Part shown: positions 34,056 through 42,169 of the stretch, one piece after another | How positions within the stretch are numbered: the first letter of the stretch is position 1 | How the letters are laid out: each line of letters starts with the position of its first letter | Origin: Ihuprevotella massiliensis | GTDB lineage: Bacteria > Bacteroidota > Bacteroidia > Bacteroidales > Bacteroidaceae | Direction: 5' to 3' | DNA: 64,000 nt | NCBI GenBank assembly: GCA_900095835.1 | Contig: LT608321.1 | Location: 2,692,861-2,756,860, forward strand | The notes under the pieces: model-generated | What the model was told of the DNA's origin: nothing | Seen by the model: only the letters and a program-made list of their open reading frames with translations | Database searches by the model: none | Position numbers and translations under genes: made by a program

Positions 34056-34063
34056 TATCTTTG
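34056..34063 (+). promoter_or_regulatory. -7 element for the Gfo/Idh/MocA gene
   Basis: TATCTTTGCC matches TAnnTTTG, 44 nt before the start. No clear -33 box. Confidence 0.55.
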
Positions 34064-34107
34064 CCTAGTATAAAATTGCTGTTTCTCGTCTGAAAATCGC
34101 ATTGCTC

Positions 34108-35301
34108 ATGATTCATTCTCGCACTTCTGCACTTGCACTTCGCTGTGCTCCTCTTCCGCTTGTCCGCATTGGTTTTGTCGGTCTAGGCAGAAGGGGACTT
34201 GCTACGTTGCGCCGTTATCAATATATAGGTGGAGTGCAGGTCACTGCTTTGGCGGATTTGTCGGAAACCTGCGTGGCGTCAGCAAAGTCAGTGCTGCAAG
34301 GTTGGCATAAGTCTGAGGAAGTGGGAGAACCCTCTGAAAGTTGGGCTCGTTGCTCAGCAGAAAAGCTCCAATGCTACGTGGGGAAAGATGCCGCATCCCG
34401 ACTGATTCATTCGGGTGAGGTGGATGTGGTGTATCTCTGTACCGATTGGGCTTCTCATACTCCCTTGGCTGTGGAGGCAATGCGCGCTGGCAAGCATGTG
34501 GCAGTGGAAGTTCCTGCTGCTACCTCCGTAGAGGAATGCTGGATGTTGGTGCGCACGGCAGAAGAAACGCAGCGACATTGCTTCATGACGGAGAATTGCT
34601 GCTATGACTGGTTTTCGCTCGCCACGCGCTCTTTATATAATAGCGGTTTTTTCGGTACGTTGACGCATGCTGAAGGCGGTTATCTGCATGATTGGCGGAA
34701 GTTTTTTGCCGATGCTCAAACACAGAGCTACGAGCAAGGCGCTTTTCAGGGTGGCAATCCCTATCCCACGCATGGTATTGCTCCAATAGGGCAATTATTG
34801 CGCGACAATGACGACCGTATGGTGCGACTCGTGTCAATGACGGGCAGAGCAATGGGGCATGAAAGTAGTTTGGGACATGCAAATTCTACCCTAATCACAA
34901 CGGAGAAGGGCGTAACCATTTTGCTTCAGTTTGACTGTACCACGCCACGCCCTTATAGCCGTTTGCAAACGCTCTGTGGCACAAAAGCCTTTGCGCAGAA
35001 ATATCCTAATGTTACTTTACAAACGGATGATGGAGTTTGGACCCATGAGGAAGCTGAAGCCCAGTTGTGGAGCGCTTCTCTGACGGCCCAGATGAAGTTG
35101 TGGCAGGAGGGTAAGGCGCGTGGTTTGGAAAATCCGATGAACTATGCCATGGATGCACGGTTCATAGGGTGTTTGCAGGCTGGTTTGCCCCTTGACATCG
35201 ATGTATATGATGCTGCGGAATGGTCGTGCCTTGTGGAGCTTACCCGAGCTTCGGCTGAACAAGGTGGAATGCCTGTGGAGATTCCTCATTTTCGTCCATA
35301 A
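34108..35301 (+). CDS. Gfo/Idh/MocA-family oxidoreductase, GH109-like
   Basis: 397 aa. N-terminal Rossmann domain with VRIGFVGLGRRG (residues 18-29); EVP dinucleotide-site motif in KHVAVEVPAATS; C-terminal alpha/beta domain with NCCYDWF and GGYLHDW. The combination LVRIGFVGLGRRG...NCCYDWFSLATRSL and the HDW motif resembles the NAD-dependent glycosidase family GH109 (alpha-N-acetylgalactosaminidase). GH109 members often carry an export signal, which is not obvious here. Could equally be an ordinary NAD(P)-dependent sugar dehydrogenase. Start ATG 34108 rather than the in-frame TTG 34102. Confidence 0.8.
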   Translation: MIHSRTSALALRCAPLPLVRIGFVGLGRRGLATLRRYQYIGGVQVTALADLSETCVASAKSVLQGWHKSEEVGEPSESWARCSAEKLQCYVGKDAASRLIHSGEVDVVYLCTDWASHTPLAVEAMRAGKHVAVEVPAATSVEECWMLVRTAEETQRHCFMTENCCYDWFSLATRSLYNSGFFGTLTHAEGGYLHDWRKFFADAQTQSYEQGAFQGGNPYPTHGIAPIGQLLRDNDDRMVRLVSMTGRAMGHESSLGHANSTLITTEKGVTILLQFDCTTPRPYSRLQTLCGTKAFAQKYPNVTLQTDDGVWTHEEAEAQLWSASLTAQMKLWQEGKARGLENPMNYAMDARFIGCLQAGLPLDIDVYDAAEWSCLVELTRASAEQGGMPVEIPHFRP

Positions 35302-35417
35302 AGTAGAGCTTCGCCTTTCCTGCTCGGTAGCGATAGATGCTGTCTTCTGCCATCTTTGTTGCTGCTAAGCTAAGGTTATCGATAATTATTTTGACTCAAC
35401 TCTAATTAGATAAGACT

Positions 35418-36371
35418 ATGAATATCGTATTTCTCGATAGTTTTGTGCTCAATCCTGGCGACCTCCAGTGGGGACGCTTGGCAGAATTTGGGCAGTTTAC
35501 GGTGTATGACCGCACCCCTTCCAACCAAATTGTAGAGCGCGCCAAAGATGCTGAGGTGATTATCCTCAACAAAAAGCGGATGACGGAAGAAATCTTTGCG
35601 CAACTTCCCAAATTGCGACTCATCTTGGTTTGCGCCACGGGTTATGATGTCATTGATCTCGAAGCTGCGCGCCGTCATGGTGTGACGGTGTGCAATGTTC
35701 CAGCGTATAGCACGCTGGCTGTGGCGCAACATACGCTTGCGCTCTTGCTGGAGCATACCAATCGTGTGGGACATTATGCCGAACTCAACCGCGGTGGCTA
35801 CTGGGCGCGCAGTCGCGATTTCAGTCTTTGGGACGAAGCTGTGGAAGAACTCGCACAACAGCGCATTACTATAGTAGGGTGGGGAAATATCGGCAGAAAG
35901 GTAGCAGAATTGCTCCTTGTGCTTGAAGCTGAGGTGTGTGTGGTCACGAGCCAAGCTGCGGAATCTTTGCCTGAGGGTGTGAAGAAAATCACGATGGATG
36001 AGGCGTTTGCTACATCAGCTGTGGTTTCTCTCCACTGTCCTCTGAAGCCCGAGAATAAAGGTTTTGTGAACGCAGAACTTTTGTCGAAGGCGCGCAAAGG
36101 ATTGGTGCTCATCAATACGGCGCGCGGCGGATTGATAGATGAAGCAGCCGTTGCTGCAGCCCTACATAGCGGACAACTTGCAGCGTATGCTTGTGACGTG
36201 CTGGCACAAGAGCCCCCTGCTGCCGACAATCCCATACTTTCCGCGCCCAATACTTATGTCACTCCCCACATTGCTTGGGCTGGTGCTGCCGCTCGTGGTC
36301 GCATCATTAGCATTATGGCAGACAATCTCGAGGCTTTCCTTGCTGGAACTCCACAGAACGTGGTGAGCTAA
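35418..36371 (+). CDS. D-2-hydroxyacid dehydrogenase (glycerate dehydrogenase-like)
   Basis: 317-aa NAD-dependent D-isomer-specific 2-hydroxyacid dehydrogenase. N- and C-terminal catalytic segments enclose a Rossmann domain with VGWGNIGRKVAEL. Catalytic Arg/Glu/His are visible in NTARGGLID, CDVLAQEPP and YVTPHIAWA. The PHIAWA ending and CNVPAYST context favour hydroxypyruvate/glycerate dehydrogenase over phosphoglycerate or lactate dehydrogenase. 116 nt downstream of the Gfo/Idh/MocA gene, possibly cotranscribed. Confidence 0.92.
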   Translation: MNIVFLDSFVLNPGDLQWGRLAEFGQFTVYDRTPSNQIVERAKDAEVIILNKKRMTEEIFAQLPKLRLILVCATGYDVIDLEAARRHGVTVCNVPAYSTLAVAQHTLALLLEHTNRVGHYAELNRGGYWARSRDFSLWDEAVEELAQQRITIVGWGNIGRKVAELLLVLEAEVCVVTSQAAESLPEGVKKITMDEAFATSAVVSLHCPLKPENKGFVNAELLSKARKGLVLINTARGGLIDEAAVAAALHSGQLAAYACDVLAQEPPAADNPILSAPNTYVTPHIAWAGAAARGRIISIMADNLEAFLAGTPQNVVS

Positions 36372-36420
36372 ACACCTGCCACGCACTTTTGTTGCCCCTT
36401 GTTGGGAGCATTATACAAAA

Positions 36421-36455
36421 CATCCCCCATCGTTCACATAGAGCGATGGGGGATG
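36421..36455. terminator. Bidirectional terminator
   Basis: CATCCCCCATCG pairs with CGATGGGGGATG between the convergent hydroxyacid dehydrogenase and MDR genes. T-rich on both sides. Confidence 0.85.
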
Positions 36456-36516
36456 CTGCTTTTAGGCCAATGGTTTTGCAAGTGTGAGGTTGAATCAAAA
36501 TGAAGGGAAAGCCAAG

Positions 36517-37518
36517 TTAGTCAAAATTGATGATGACTTTTCCTGTAGAACCGCGTTGTGCCACTTGGTGCAAGGCTTCGTTGGTTTGCGCAAAGGGGAA
36601 GATGTGTTCCACTGAAGGGTGGATATCAAGTTTTTCTACCAAAGTTGCAATCTCCGCTAGTTGTTTACCATTGCTTTCTACGAAGAGGAAATCATAGGTT
36701 GCTCCCACTTTGTTTGCTTGCTGAGTGGTTTTCCATGCAGCCAAGCCGAAGAGCCATTGTTTCCATAAAGGAAGTCCAAAGCGTTGTGCGAAAGAACGAT
36801 TGGGAAGTCCGCGGAGTGACACCATTTTTCCTCCATGTTTGAGGAGATTCATTTGGCGTTCCAGTTCTTTGCCTCCCAAACTGTCGAGCACGAAGTTCAC
36901 CTTGGGCAAATGTTCGAGGTAGTCTTCTGTGCGATAGTCTAGATATCTGTCTGCACCTAAGGCTAGCACACGTTCTTTACTTTGCGCGTTTCCGTTGGTG
37001 TAGACTATAAGTCCGCGTGCCTTTGCGAGAGGAATTGCCATAGCTCCCAAACCACCCGAACCTCCTGAAATGAAAATGCTCTGACCAGGCTGAGGTTGCA
37101 TCAGTTCGAGGGCTTGAAATGCGGTGAGGGCTGTGAGGGGAATGGCTGCTGCTTCCTCAAAAGACAAATTGTTAGGCATGAGTGCAACGGCATCTTCAGG
37201 CACAGCGACGTATTGAGCAAAAGCACCGATTTGCTTGGTGGGAAGGCGAGTGAAAACTTTCTGACCCACAGTGAAGTTTTTGACGGCTTCCCCCACTTCA
37301 ACTACGACTCCCGAGCATTCGTTGCCCATGGTGAGCGGTAGAGTGTAGGGAGTCACTAGTTTTACTTCACCTTGTGTGATGAGGTTGTCAAGTGGATTGA
37401 CACCGGCAGCTTTGACTTCTATGAGAATCTCATGAGGGCGCAGTGTGGGACGGGGAATATCTACAGACTGTACTGAAATATCTTTGGCGTTATATTGTGA
37501 TATTTGAAAAGCTTGCAT
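36517..37518 (-). CDS. NADP-dependent MDR oxidoreductase (quinone oxidoreductase family)
   Basis: 333 aa from ATG 37518; an in-frame extension to 37554 adds 12 residues without support. GroES-like N-terminal domain (GVNPLDNLITQGEV, then GNECSGVVVEVG) and a Rossmann domain with ISGGSGGLGAMAIPLA. The catalytic zinc ligands of true alcohol dehydrogenases are absent, so it belongs to the zinc-independent quinone-oxidoreductase/enoyl-reductase-like branch. Single gene. Substrate unknown. Confidence 0.92.
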   Translation of the reverse strand: MQAFQISQYNAKDISVQSVDIPRPTLRPHEILIEVKAAGVNPLDNLITQGEVKLVTPYTLPLTMGNECSGVVVEVGEAVKNFTVGQKVFTRLPTKQIGAFAQYVAVPEDAVALMPNNLSFEEAAAIPLTALTAFQALELMQPQPGQSIFISGGSGGLGAMAIPLAKARGLIVYTNGNAQSKERVLALGADRYLDYRTEDYLEHLPKVNFVLDSLGGKELERQMNLLKHGGKMVSLRGLPNRSFAQRFGLPLWKQWLFGLAAWKTTQQANKVGATYDFLFVESNGKQLAEIATLVEKLDIHPSVEHIFPFAQTNEALHQVAQRGSTGKVIINFD

Positions 37519-37906
37519 AGTAGAAAAATAGGGGTGTTGTGATGAGGTGTACAATATATGATAAGAAATAGATGAATGCAGGGATAAGGTGTTCTGAGGA
37601 TTGGATAATTGTGTGTTCAGATTGCAAGTTGTATGCCAACTTATATGTTGTTCTCTGTCAATAAAAGGATGACGCTATGAATAGCTGCGATATATAGAGT
37701 TGGAGTATGCTTCTGGCAATGGTACTCGTGCTAGATTACTGAAATATCATCGCACTTATTAACGAATCTAATGGATTTACGCGGTGTGGTGTGTTAAAAT
37801 CAGAGGGGAAAAATCTCTAGATTTTAGGTGCATCTAGAGAAGAAATAAATAGACCTTGGGAGCTGTTTTTTGTTTTGTCTGCAACTTCGAGTAGTTTTGT
37901 GGGAAG

Positions 37907-37965
37907 TTTTCAAAATTTCGTCGGACATTTTCAAAATTTCGTCGGACGTTTTCGAGATTTCAAGG
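37907..37965. repeat. ~21-bp-period repeat array, copy 3
   Basis: Two nearly identical 21-bp units (TTTTCAAAATTTCGTCGGAC plus A or G) and a third decayed one. The reverse complement gives GTCCGACGAAATTTTGAAAA, the same family as the array at 16819 in opposite orientation. Confidence 0.75.
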
Positions 37966-38199
37966 GAGATAATTTGAGCGAAGTCCGATGTTTTTTGCTT
38001 AGAAATAGGGAGTTCGCTTTTATTTATGGCTGATATTTACAAAAATGGGCAAAATTCATGCGAAGAGTGCAAGTTTATGCATGATTCTAAGCCTGCGAAA
38101 ATCGCGTATTTCCGAACTATGATATTGTCGTTCAAGAGAACGCGTTAAATGGAAGTGTGGGAATTGTACCTTTTTCTTAAACCCAAATCGGTATTGTCC

Positions 38200-38242
38200 G
38201 AAAAAAGAGGAACGCGCCAACCAAAGGGATGGTGCGTTCCTC
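38200..38242 (-). terminator. Terminator downstream of the GH20 gene
   Basis: GAGGAACGCACCA pairs with TGGCGCGTTCCTC (one mismatch), followed by TTTTTT on the minus strand. It lies beyond repeat copy C, so C separates the gene stop from its terminator. Confidence 0.85.
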
Positions 38243-38251
38243 GTTTGTTAA

Positions 38252-38445
38252 ACCCAAATCAGTCATTAGATCCTGAACAGATTTCATTAGATTGTTGAGC
38301 AGATTGTTTCTCGTGAGTTCGAAGGCGTAGTGGGCTACGGCGAGAACTAGCGAGAAACAAAATGCCAACAAGAAAATGAAAGATGACAGGAAGTTATCTC
38401 CTCACTAATGAACTGCACTATAACGGTCTAATGACCGATTTGGGT
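38252..38445 (+). repeat. ~195-bp inverted-terminal-repeat element, copy C
   Basis: Left end ACCCAAATCAGTCATTAGA, right end TCTAATGACCGATTTGGGT: 18 of 19 bp inverted. Contains the GTAGTGGGCTAC variant of the internal palindrome and GACAGGAAGTTATCT. 19 nt after the GH20 stop. Relative to that gene it is in the opposite orientation from the other four copies. Confidence 0.93.
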
Positions 38446-38464
38446 TAAAACGTCAGACGCGTTT

Positions 38465-40492
38465 CTACTGCTCTTGTGCGAAGTTAGAAACTGTGAGTTT
38501 CAAGATTTGTCCTTTGAAGTTGCCCGTGCGTTCCAAGGGGAAGACCAGCGTGCGCTGGTAGTACATTTTAGAAGCTGCATAGGGATCGGAAGTAGCACCT
38601 GCAGCCCCTGCATTGACTTGTGCGCTACCTACGGTGAGAGGGTAGAGCGATTGACGGAATTTGCCGTCTACGAGTAGCGTTGTTTCCTTGTTCGTACCAA
38701 TGAAGGTGAGGCGGACTGCGCGGTCTTTGGGCAAAACGTAGTCGAACTCATTGAGATATCCTTCGCGTTCAAAGGCTAATTTGCCATTTTGTGGGGAAGC
38801 CAAATAGACTGTTGCATCAGGAGATTGGAACAGTATGGCACCTTTTGTCACTTCGTCGGCTTTGACTGTCACGTCCACGGTGTAGTCGTAACCAATTTCG
38901 CGACCGAACCAATCGAGGTTTGTGTTAGGAAGCAAAGGCAAGTGCGCATATTCCACAGAGGTACGCCCAGTTTTGCCTAGCGTACGTCCAAGGAGGTTGA
39001 CACCAGGAGCTTCACTGAGGATGGGACTAAGGCGCGCAAAATCGGCATAAGGTAAAGAAGTCTTGGCTGCCGTCCACGTTTTGGTGGCAATGGTTTGGAG
39101 TGCAGGCATCACACGATGGTGAATGTCGCGCACAGTGATGCCATTTCCGGCGTGGTCATTCCAAACGGCAAACATACCCCCTTGGATAGAAGGGTCGCCC
39201 TCTTCAAACTTCTGGTTGCCGATTTGGGCAGGTGTCCAGTGGTCGTAGAGGAAGGGGCAGTTGAGATAGTCGTAATAATACCCCGCAGCAGGGACGATGT
39301 AGACATAGCCATCAGGGATAGATACCATTTGGAAGCCTTGCTCCTTCATCTTCTTGGGGTCGGCATAGCCATTGTACCACATTTCGAGCAAAACATCCTT
39401 TGATTTCACGGGAGTTTTGCCGTCTGCGTGGGTGAGTGCGCCCCAAGCCACGGCTTGTTTGCCATAGCGTTCTACGTGTTTAATGAGGTGGTCGGTGAGA
39501 GAACGGAAGAGTTCCACCACTTCTTTGTCTTTGTTGCTGTATTCGTCAGTGCCGATGTGTACACGTTTGCCCACAAAGACGGGATTCTTGCCACTGCAAT
39601 ATTCAGTAAATAGGCTGTCGAGGAAGGGAACTACAGCGGGATTGCGCAAATCGAGGTGATCGGCTCCAAACTCTTCGCTGCCAAGTGAGGGACGATAGTG
39701 AGTAAATGCCAGAGAGTGCGCAGGGACGTCAATCTCGGGGATGATGTCTACGCCTTGTGCTGCGGCTTCGCGCTGGAAGTCAACGAACTCCTTCTTGGTG
39801 TAGTGACCATCTTTGGCGGTAAGCCCAGGGAAATAGTCACTCTCCAATCGGAAAGCGGCGGGAGTCTTAGCCCAATCGTTGCCAAAATACTGTTTGAATC
39901 CGTTGTCGTTGAGGTGCACTTGGAGCGTGTTCATCTTGTAGTAAGCCATCACCTTGACGAGTTGGCGCAAGTAGTCCATAGGGATGTATTTACGACCAGC
40001 GTCGATCATGAAACCACGAAGGGCATATTGTGGACGGTCGGTGGTGACACCTTGTGGAATGGCGTGCGATTGTGTTTGTTCGCTCAGTTGGAGAAGGGTG
40101 CGTGTGCCCCAAAATGCGCCCGTAGGTTGGGAAGCGGTGAGTGTAACGTGGTCGGCAATGTTGAGGTGATAGCCTTCGGTGCCGAGAGTATCAGTTTTAG
40201 ATGCTGGAGCAAAACCAGCTTTGGCGATGACGAAGTCACCTTTCTGTGGTTTTCCACTGTTGATGATGAGATTTTTGCCCAACATCGTGTAGTAGTCTTG
40301 AGCGAAAGCTCGTGCAGCAGGGAGAAACTGACGATCTTGCACCACGATTCTGCCAGAAGGCACGAAGTTGCCCTTACCGCCTTGCCACGAAGTGAGTTCG
40401 GGGACGACGAAGGGACGCGCATTTTGTGCCATAGCTGGTGACATCACACAGAGTGCGCCAGCGAAAAGGCTCGCTAATAGGGTCTTATTCAT
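38465..40492 (-). CDS. Beta-N-acetylhexosaminidase, GH20
   Basis: 675-aa secreted exo-hexosaminidase that removes terminal GlcNAc/GalNAc from glycans. Signal peptide 1-22 (ending AMAQ). GH20b-like N-terminal domain to about 150. The (beta/alpha)8 catalytic domain starts near RGFMIDAGRKYIPMDYL. The Asp316-Glu317 catalytic pair is in HIGTDEYS, where the common form is HIGGDE; the Thr variant keeps the acid pair. WYNGYADPKKM and W-rich substrate loops follow, then a C-terminal beta-sandwich region. Starts 5 nt after the TPR gene, so likely cotranscribed. Periplasmic or outer-membrane location is inferred. Confidence 0.94.
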   Translation of the reverse strand: MNKTLLASLFAGALCVMSPAMAQNARPFVVPELTSWQGGKGNFVPSGRIVVQDRQFLPAARAFAQDYYTMLGKNLIINSGKPQKGDFVIAKAGFAPASKTDTLGTEGYHLNIADHVTLTASQPTGAFWGTRTLLQLSEQTQSHAIPQGVTTDRPQYALRGFMIDAGRKYIPMDYLRQLVKVMAYYKMNTLQVHLNDNGFKQYFGNDWAKTPAAFRLESDYFPGLTAKDGHYTKKEFVDFQREAAAQGVDIIPEIDVPAHSLAFTHYRPSLGSEEFGADHLDLRNPAVVPFLDSLFTEYCSGKNPVFVGKRVHIGTDEYSNKDKEVVELFRSLTDHLIKHVERYGKQAVAWGALTHADGKTPVKSKDVLLEMWYNGYADPKKMKEQGFQMVSIPDGYVYIVPAAGYYYDYLNCPFLYDHWTPAQIGNQKFEEGDPSIQGGMFAVWNDHAGNGITVRDIHHRVMPALQTIATKTWTAAKTSLPYADFARLSPILSEAPGVNLLGRTLGKTGRTSVEYAHLPLLPNTNLDWFGREIGYDYTVDVTVKADEVTKGAILFQSPDATVYLASPQNGKLAFEREGYLNEFDYVLPKDRAVRLTFIGTNKETTLLVDGKFRQSLYPLTVGSAQVNAGAAGATSDPYAASKMYYQRTLVFPLERTGNFKGQILKLTVSNFAQEQ

Positions 40493-40497
40493 TGCTT

Positions 40498-41958
40498 TTA
40501 ATTTGGGTTATTGCTGAAGTAATCGATTAAGATTTGTGCAGGCATTTGATGCACTGGCAAATCTTTGTATAATCCGCCAAAGACTTGTTGCATCAAACTA
40601 GGTTGATGTTGCACAGCTACTGCAGAAGTAGCGCTAAACACGTCTTTGTTGCGAAGTTGAACTGCGGCATAAGCGAGATAGACTTGTGCCTCGCTCTCAT
40701 TTGGGAAACCTACTTTGAAGAGATATTCCCAAAACTCTTGTACTTCTTTATAGAGTTTGCACTCATAAAAAAGTTGTGCCACTTGGACATTTCGTTCATC
40801 GTTGCCAGAGACAACGCTGAATCGATGACGCATCAACTCCATGCCAAAGGGAATAAATCCATAGTTGAAGGCGATGCGTGCTGCTTGGAATAGCATATCG
40901 TCGTGAGGAACGCCCAGAGAACTGAGAGTTGCCATACAAACATAGGCTTTGCGAATGTCCCCTTGCATGGCGTAAGATACGGCAAGGTCGTGTGTGATGC
41001 GCTGTTTGTCTGGATTTTCGTTATTGCAGTTTTGAAGTGCGTGTTGCAGCGCCTCTCTTCCTTTGACGATGTTCTGACGATTGAGATAAATCTCTCCCAC
41101 AGAGAGCGACATCGTGTAGTCGTTAGGCTCTAGTGTGTGGTAGATGTCGTAGGTGCTGAGGACGGTGTCCCAATCTTCTTTGCCCAAGGCTGAAATGGCT
41201 TTCATGCGTAGCGCTTTTTGATGATTGGGCTCGATGGCAAGGGCATATTCAGCAGCTTCTAAGCATTTGTCGAAGTCCTTGCGCTCATTGGCGAGTTCTG
41301 CACGGAATATCCACGCATCGATGTTGTAGGGATCTTCGTCAATCACTCGTTCCACTTCTTCTTCGGCTTGCACGGGATCTCCATAGCGCATCAGTATTTC
41401 GCCTTCCAACAAGTGTACTCGTGGCTGAAGCGGAGAGTTTTTATCGATGAGCAGAAGATATTTCTTGGCAAATACCTCACTACCATAGTCGAGGAAGAGT
41501 TCGGCAATCTCCATGCGCAAATCGTCAAGACTGCCAGTTTGTTCGGGATTCTCCAAAAGTTCTTCCTCAAGAGCTTGTTGTTCTCGCGTGAGAATGCTTT
41601 CGTAGATGCCGTCAGCGTCGAAAAATCTCAGTTCACTAAGGGCTTTTTCTGCCAAGAAGAACTGCACATCGAGGTGTTCTTGGTCAGGGTGTTGCTTGAC
41701 CAACACTTCGGCATCATACCATCTTCCATCGTTTTTTAGGCGATAGACCTTGCGCATGAGGATATCCGCGTCTTCGGGGTGCATGCGCTGGGCAAGGCGA
41801 AGGCACAGCTCAGCTTCTATGGTCTGCTGAGTCTGCTCAAAATGGTCGAGAATATCTAAAATGTCGGGAACATCCATCCAAAAAGGAATGGACGCTTCCG
41901 ACAAGTTTTTCTGATACTCTCGCACTAGGGATTGCAATTCTTCTGGAGAACGCCTCAT
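40498..41958 (-). CDS. Tetratricopeptide-repeat protein
   Basis: 486 aa, acidic, no signal peptide or membrane segment, almost entirely helical repeats. TPR-like units are recognisable, such as IDAWIFRAELANERKDFDKC and CLEAAEYALAIEPNHQKALR. It is probably a cytoplasmic scaffold with unknown partners; I know of no specific function. The position glnS - TPR - GH20 with a 5-nt gap to the GH20 gene indicates cotranscription with it. A hairpin separates it from glnS. Confidence 0.85.
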   Translation of the reverse strand: MRRSPEELQSLVREYQKNLSEASIPFWMDVPDILDILDHFEQTQQTIEAELCLRLAQRMHPEDADILMRKVYRLKNDGRWYDAEVLVKQHPDQEHLDVQFFLAEKALSELRFFDADGIYESILTREQQALEEELLENPEQTGSLDDLRMEIAELFLDYGSEVFAKKYLLLIDKNSPLQPRVHLLEGEILMRYGDPVQAEEEVERVIDEDPYNIDAWIFRAELANERKDFDKCLEAAEYALAIEPNHQKALRMKAISALGKEDWDTVLSTYDIYHTLEPNDYTMSLSVGEIYLNRQNIVKGREALQHALQNCNNENPDKQRITHDLAVSYAMQGDIRKAYVCMATLSSLGVPHDDMLFQAARIAFNYGFIPFGMELMRHRFSVVSGNDERNVQVAQLFYECKLYKEVQEFWEYLFKVGFPNESEAQVYLAYAAVQLRNKDVFSATSAVAVQHQPSLMQQVFGGLYKDLPVHQMPAQILIDYFSNNPN

Positions 41959-42125
41959 AATGGTGAAAGTTATTGGGGGGACATGAGAAAACGCAGTCAG
42001 GGTGTTTCATAAAGGGCAAACTGCTGCGTTATTTTCGACATTCAGCTTTGGTCACAGACTTCAGTATGCTCCCTTCAGCCTCCATCTCAATGTCTTGCAT
42101 TTTATCCTTTTATCAAACACCAAAA

Positions 42126-42159
42126 GGAGATGTTACAAAACGAGTTTTGCAACACCTCC
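42126..42159 (-). terminator. Possible weak terminator after glnS
   Basis: GGAG-TGTT-CAAAAC pairs with GTTTTG-AACA-CTCC with single mismatches; followed on the minus strand by TTTTGGTG. 10 nt past glnS. Confidence 0.5.
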
Positions 42160-42169
42160 GCACTACGCT

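Larger units (their letters stand above)
37519..38464. other. Long intergenic region with three repeat structures
   Basis: 946 nt without a credible gene. 37560-37900 is AT-rich and shows nothing I recognise. Then come a 21-bp-period array (37907-37965), a solo copy of the element terminus (about 38179-38191), a terminator (38200-38242) and full element copy C (38252-38445). It appears to be a landing site for repeats. Confidence 0.7.
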
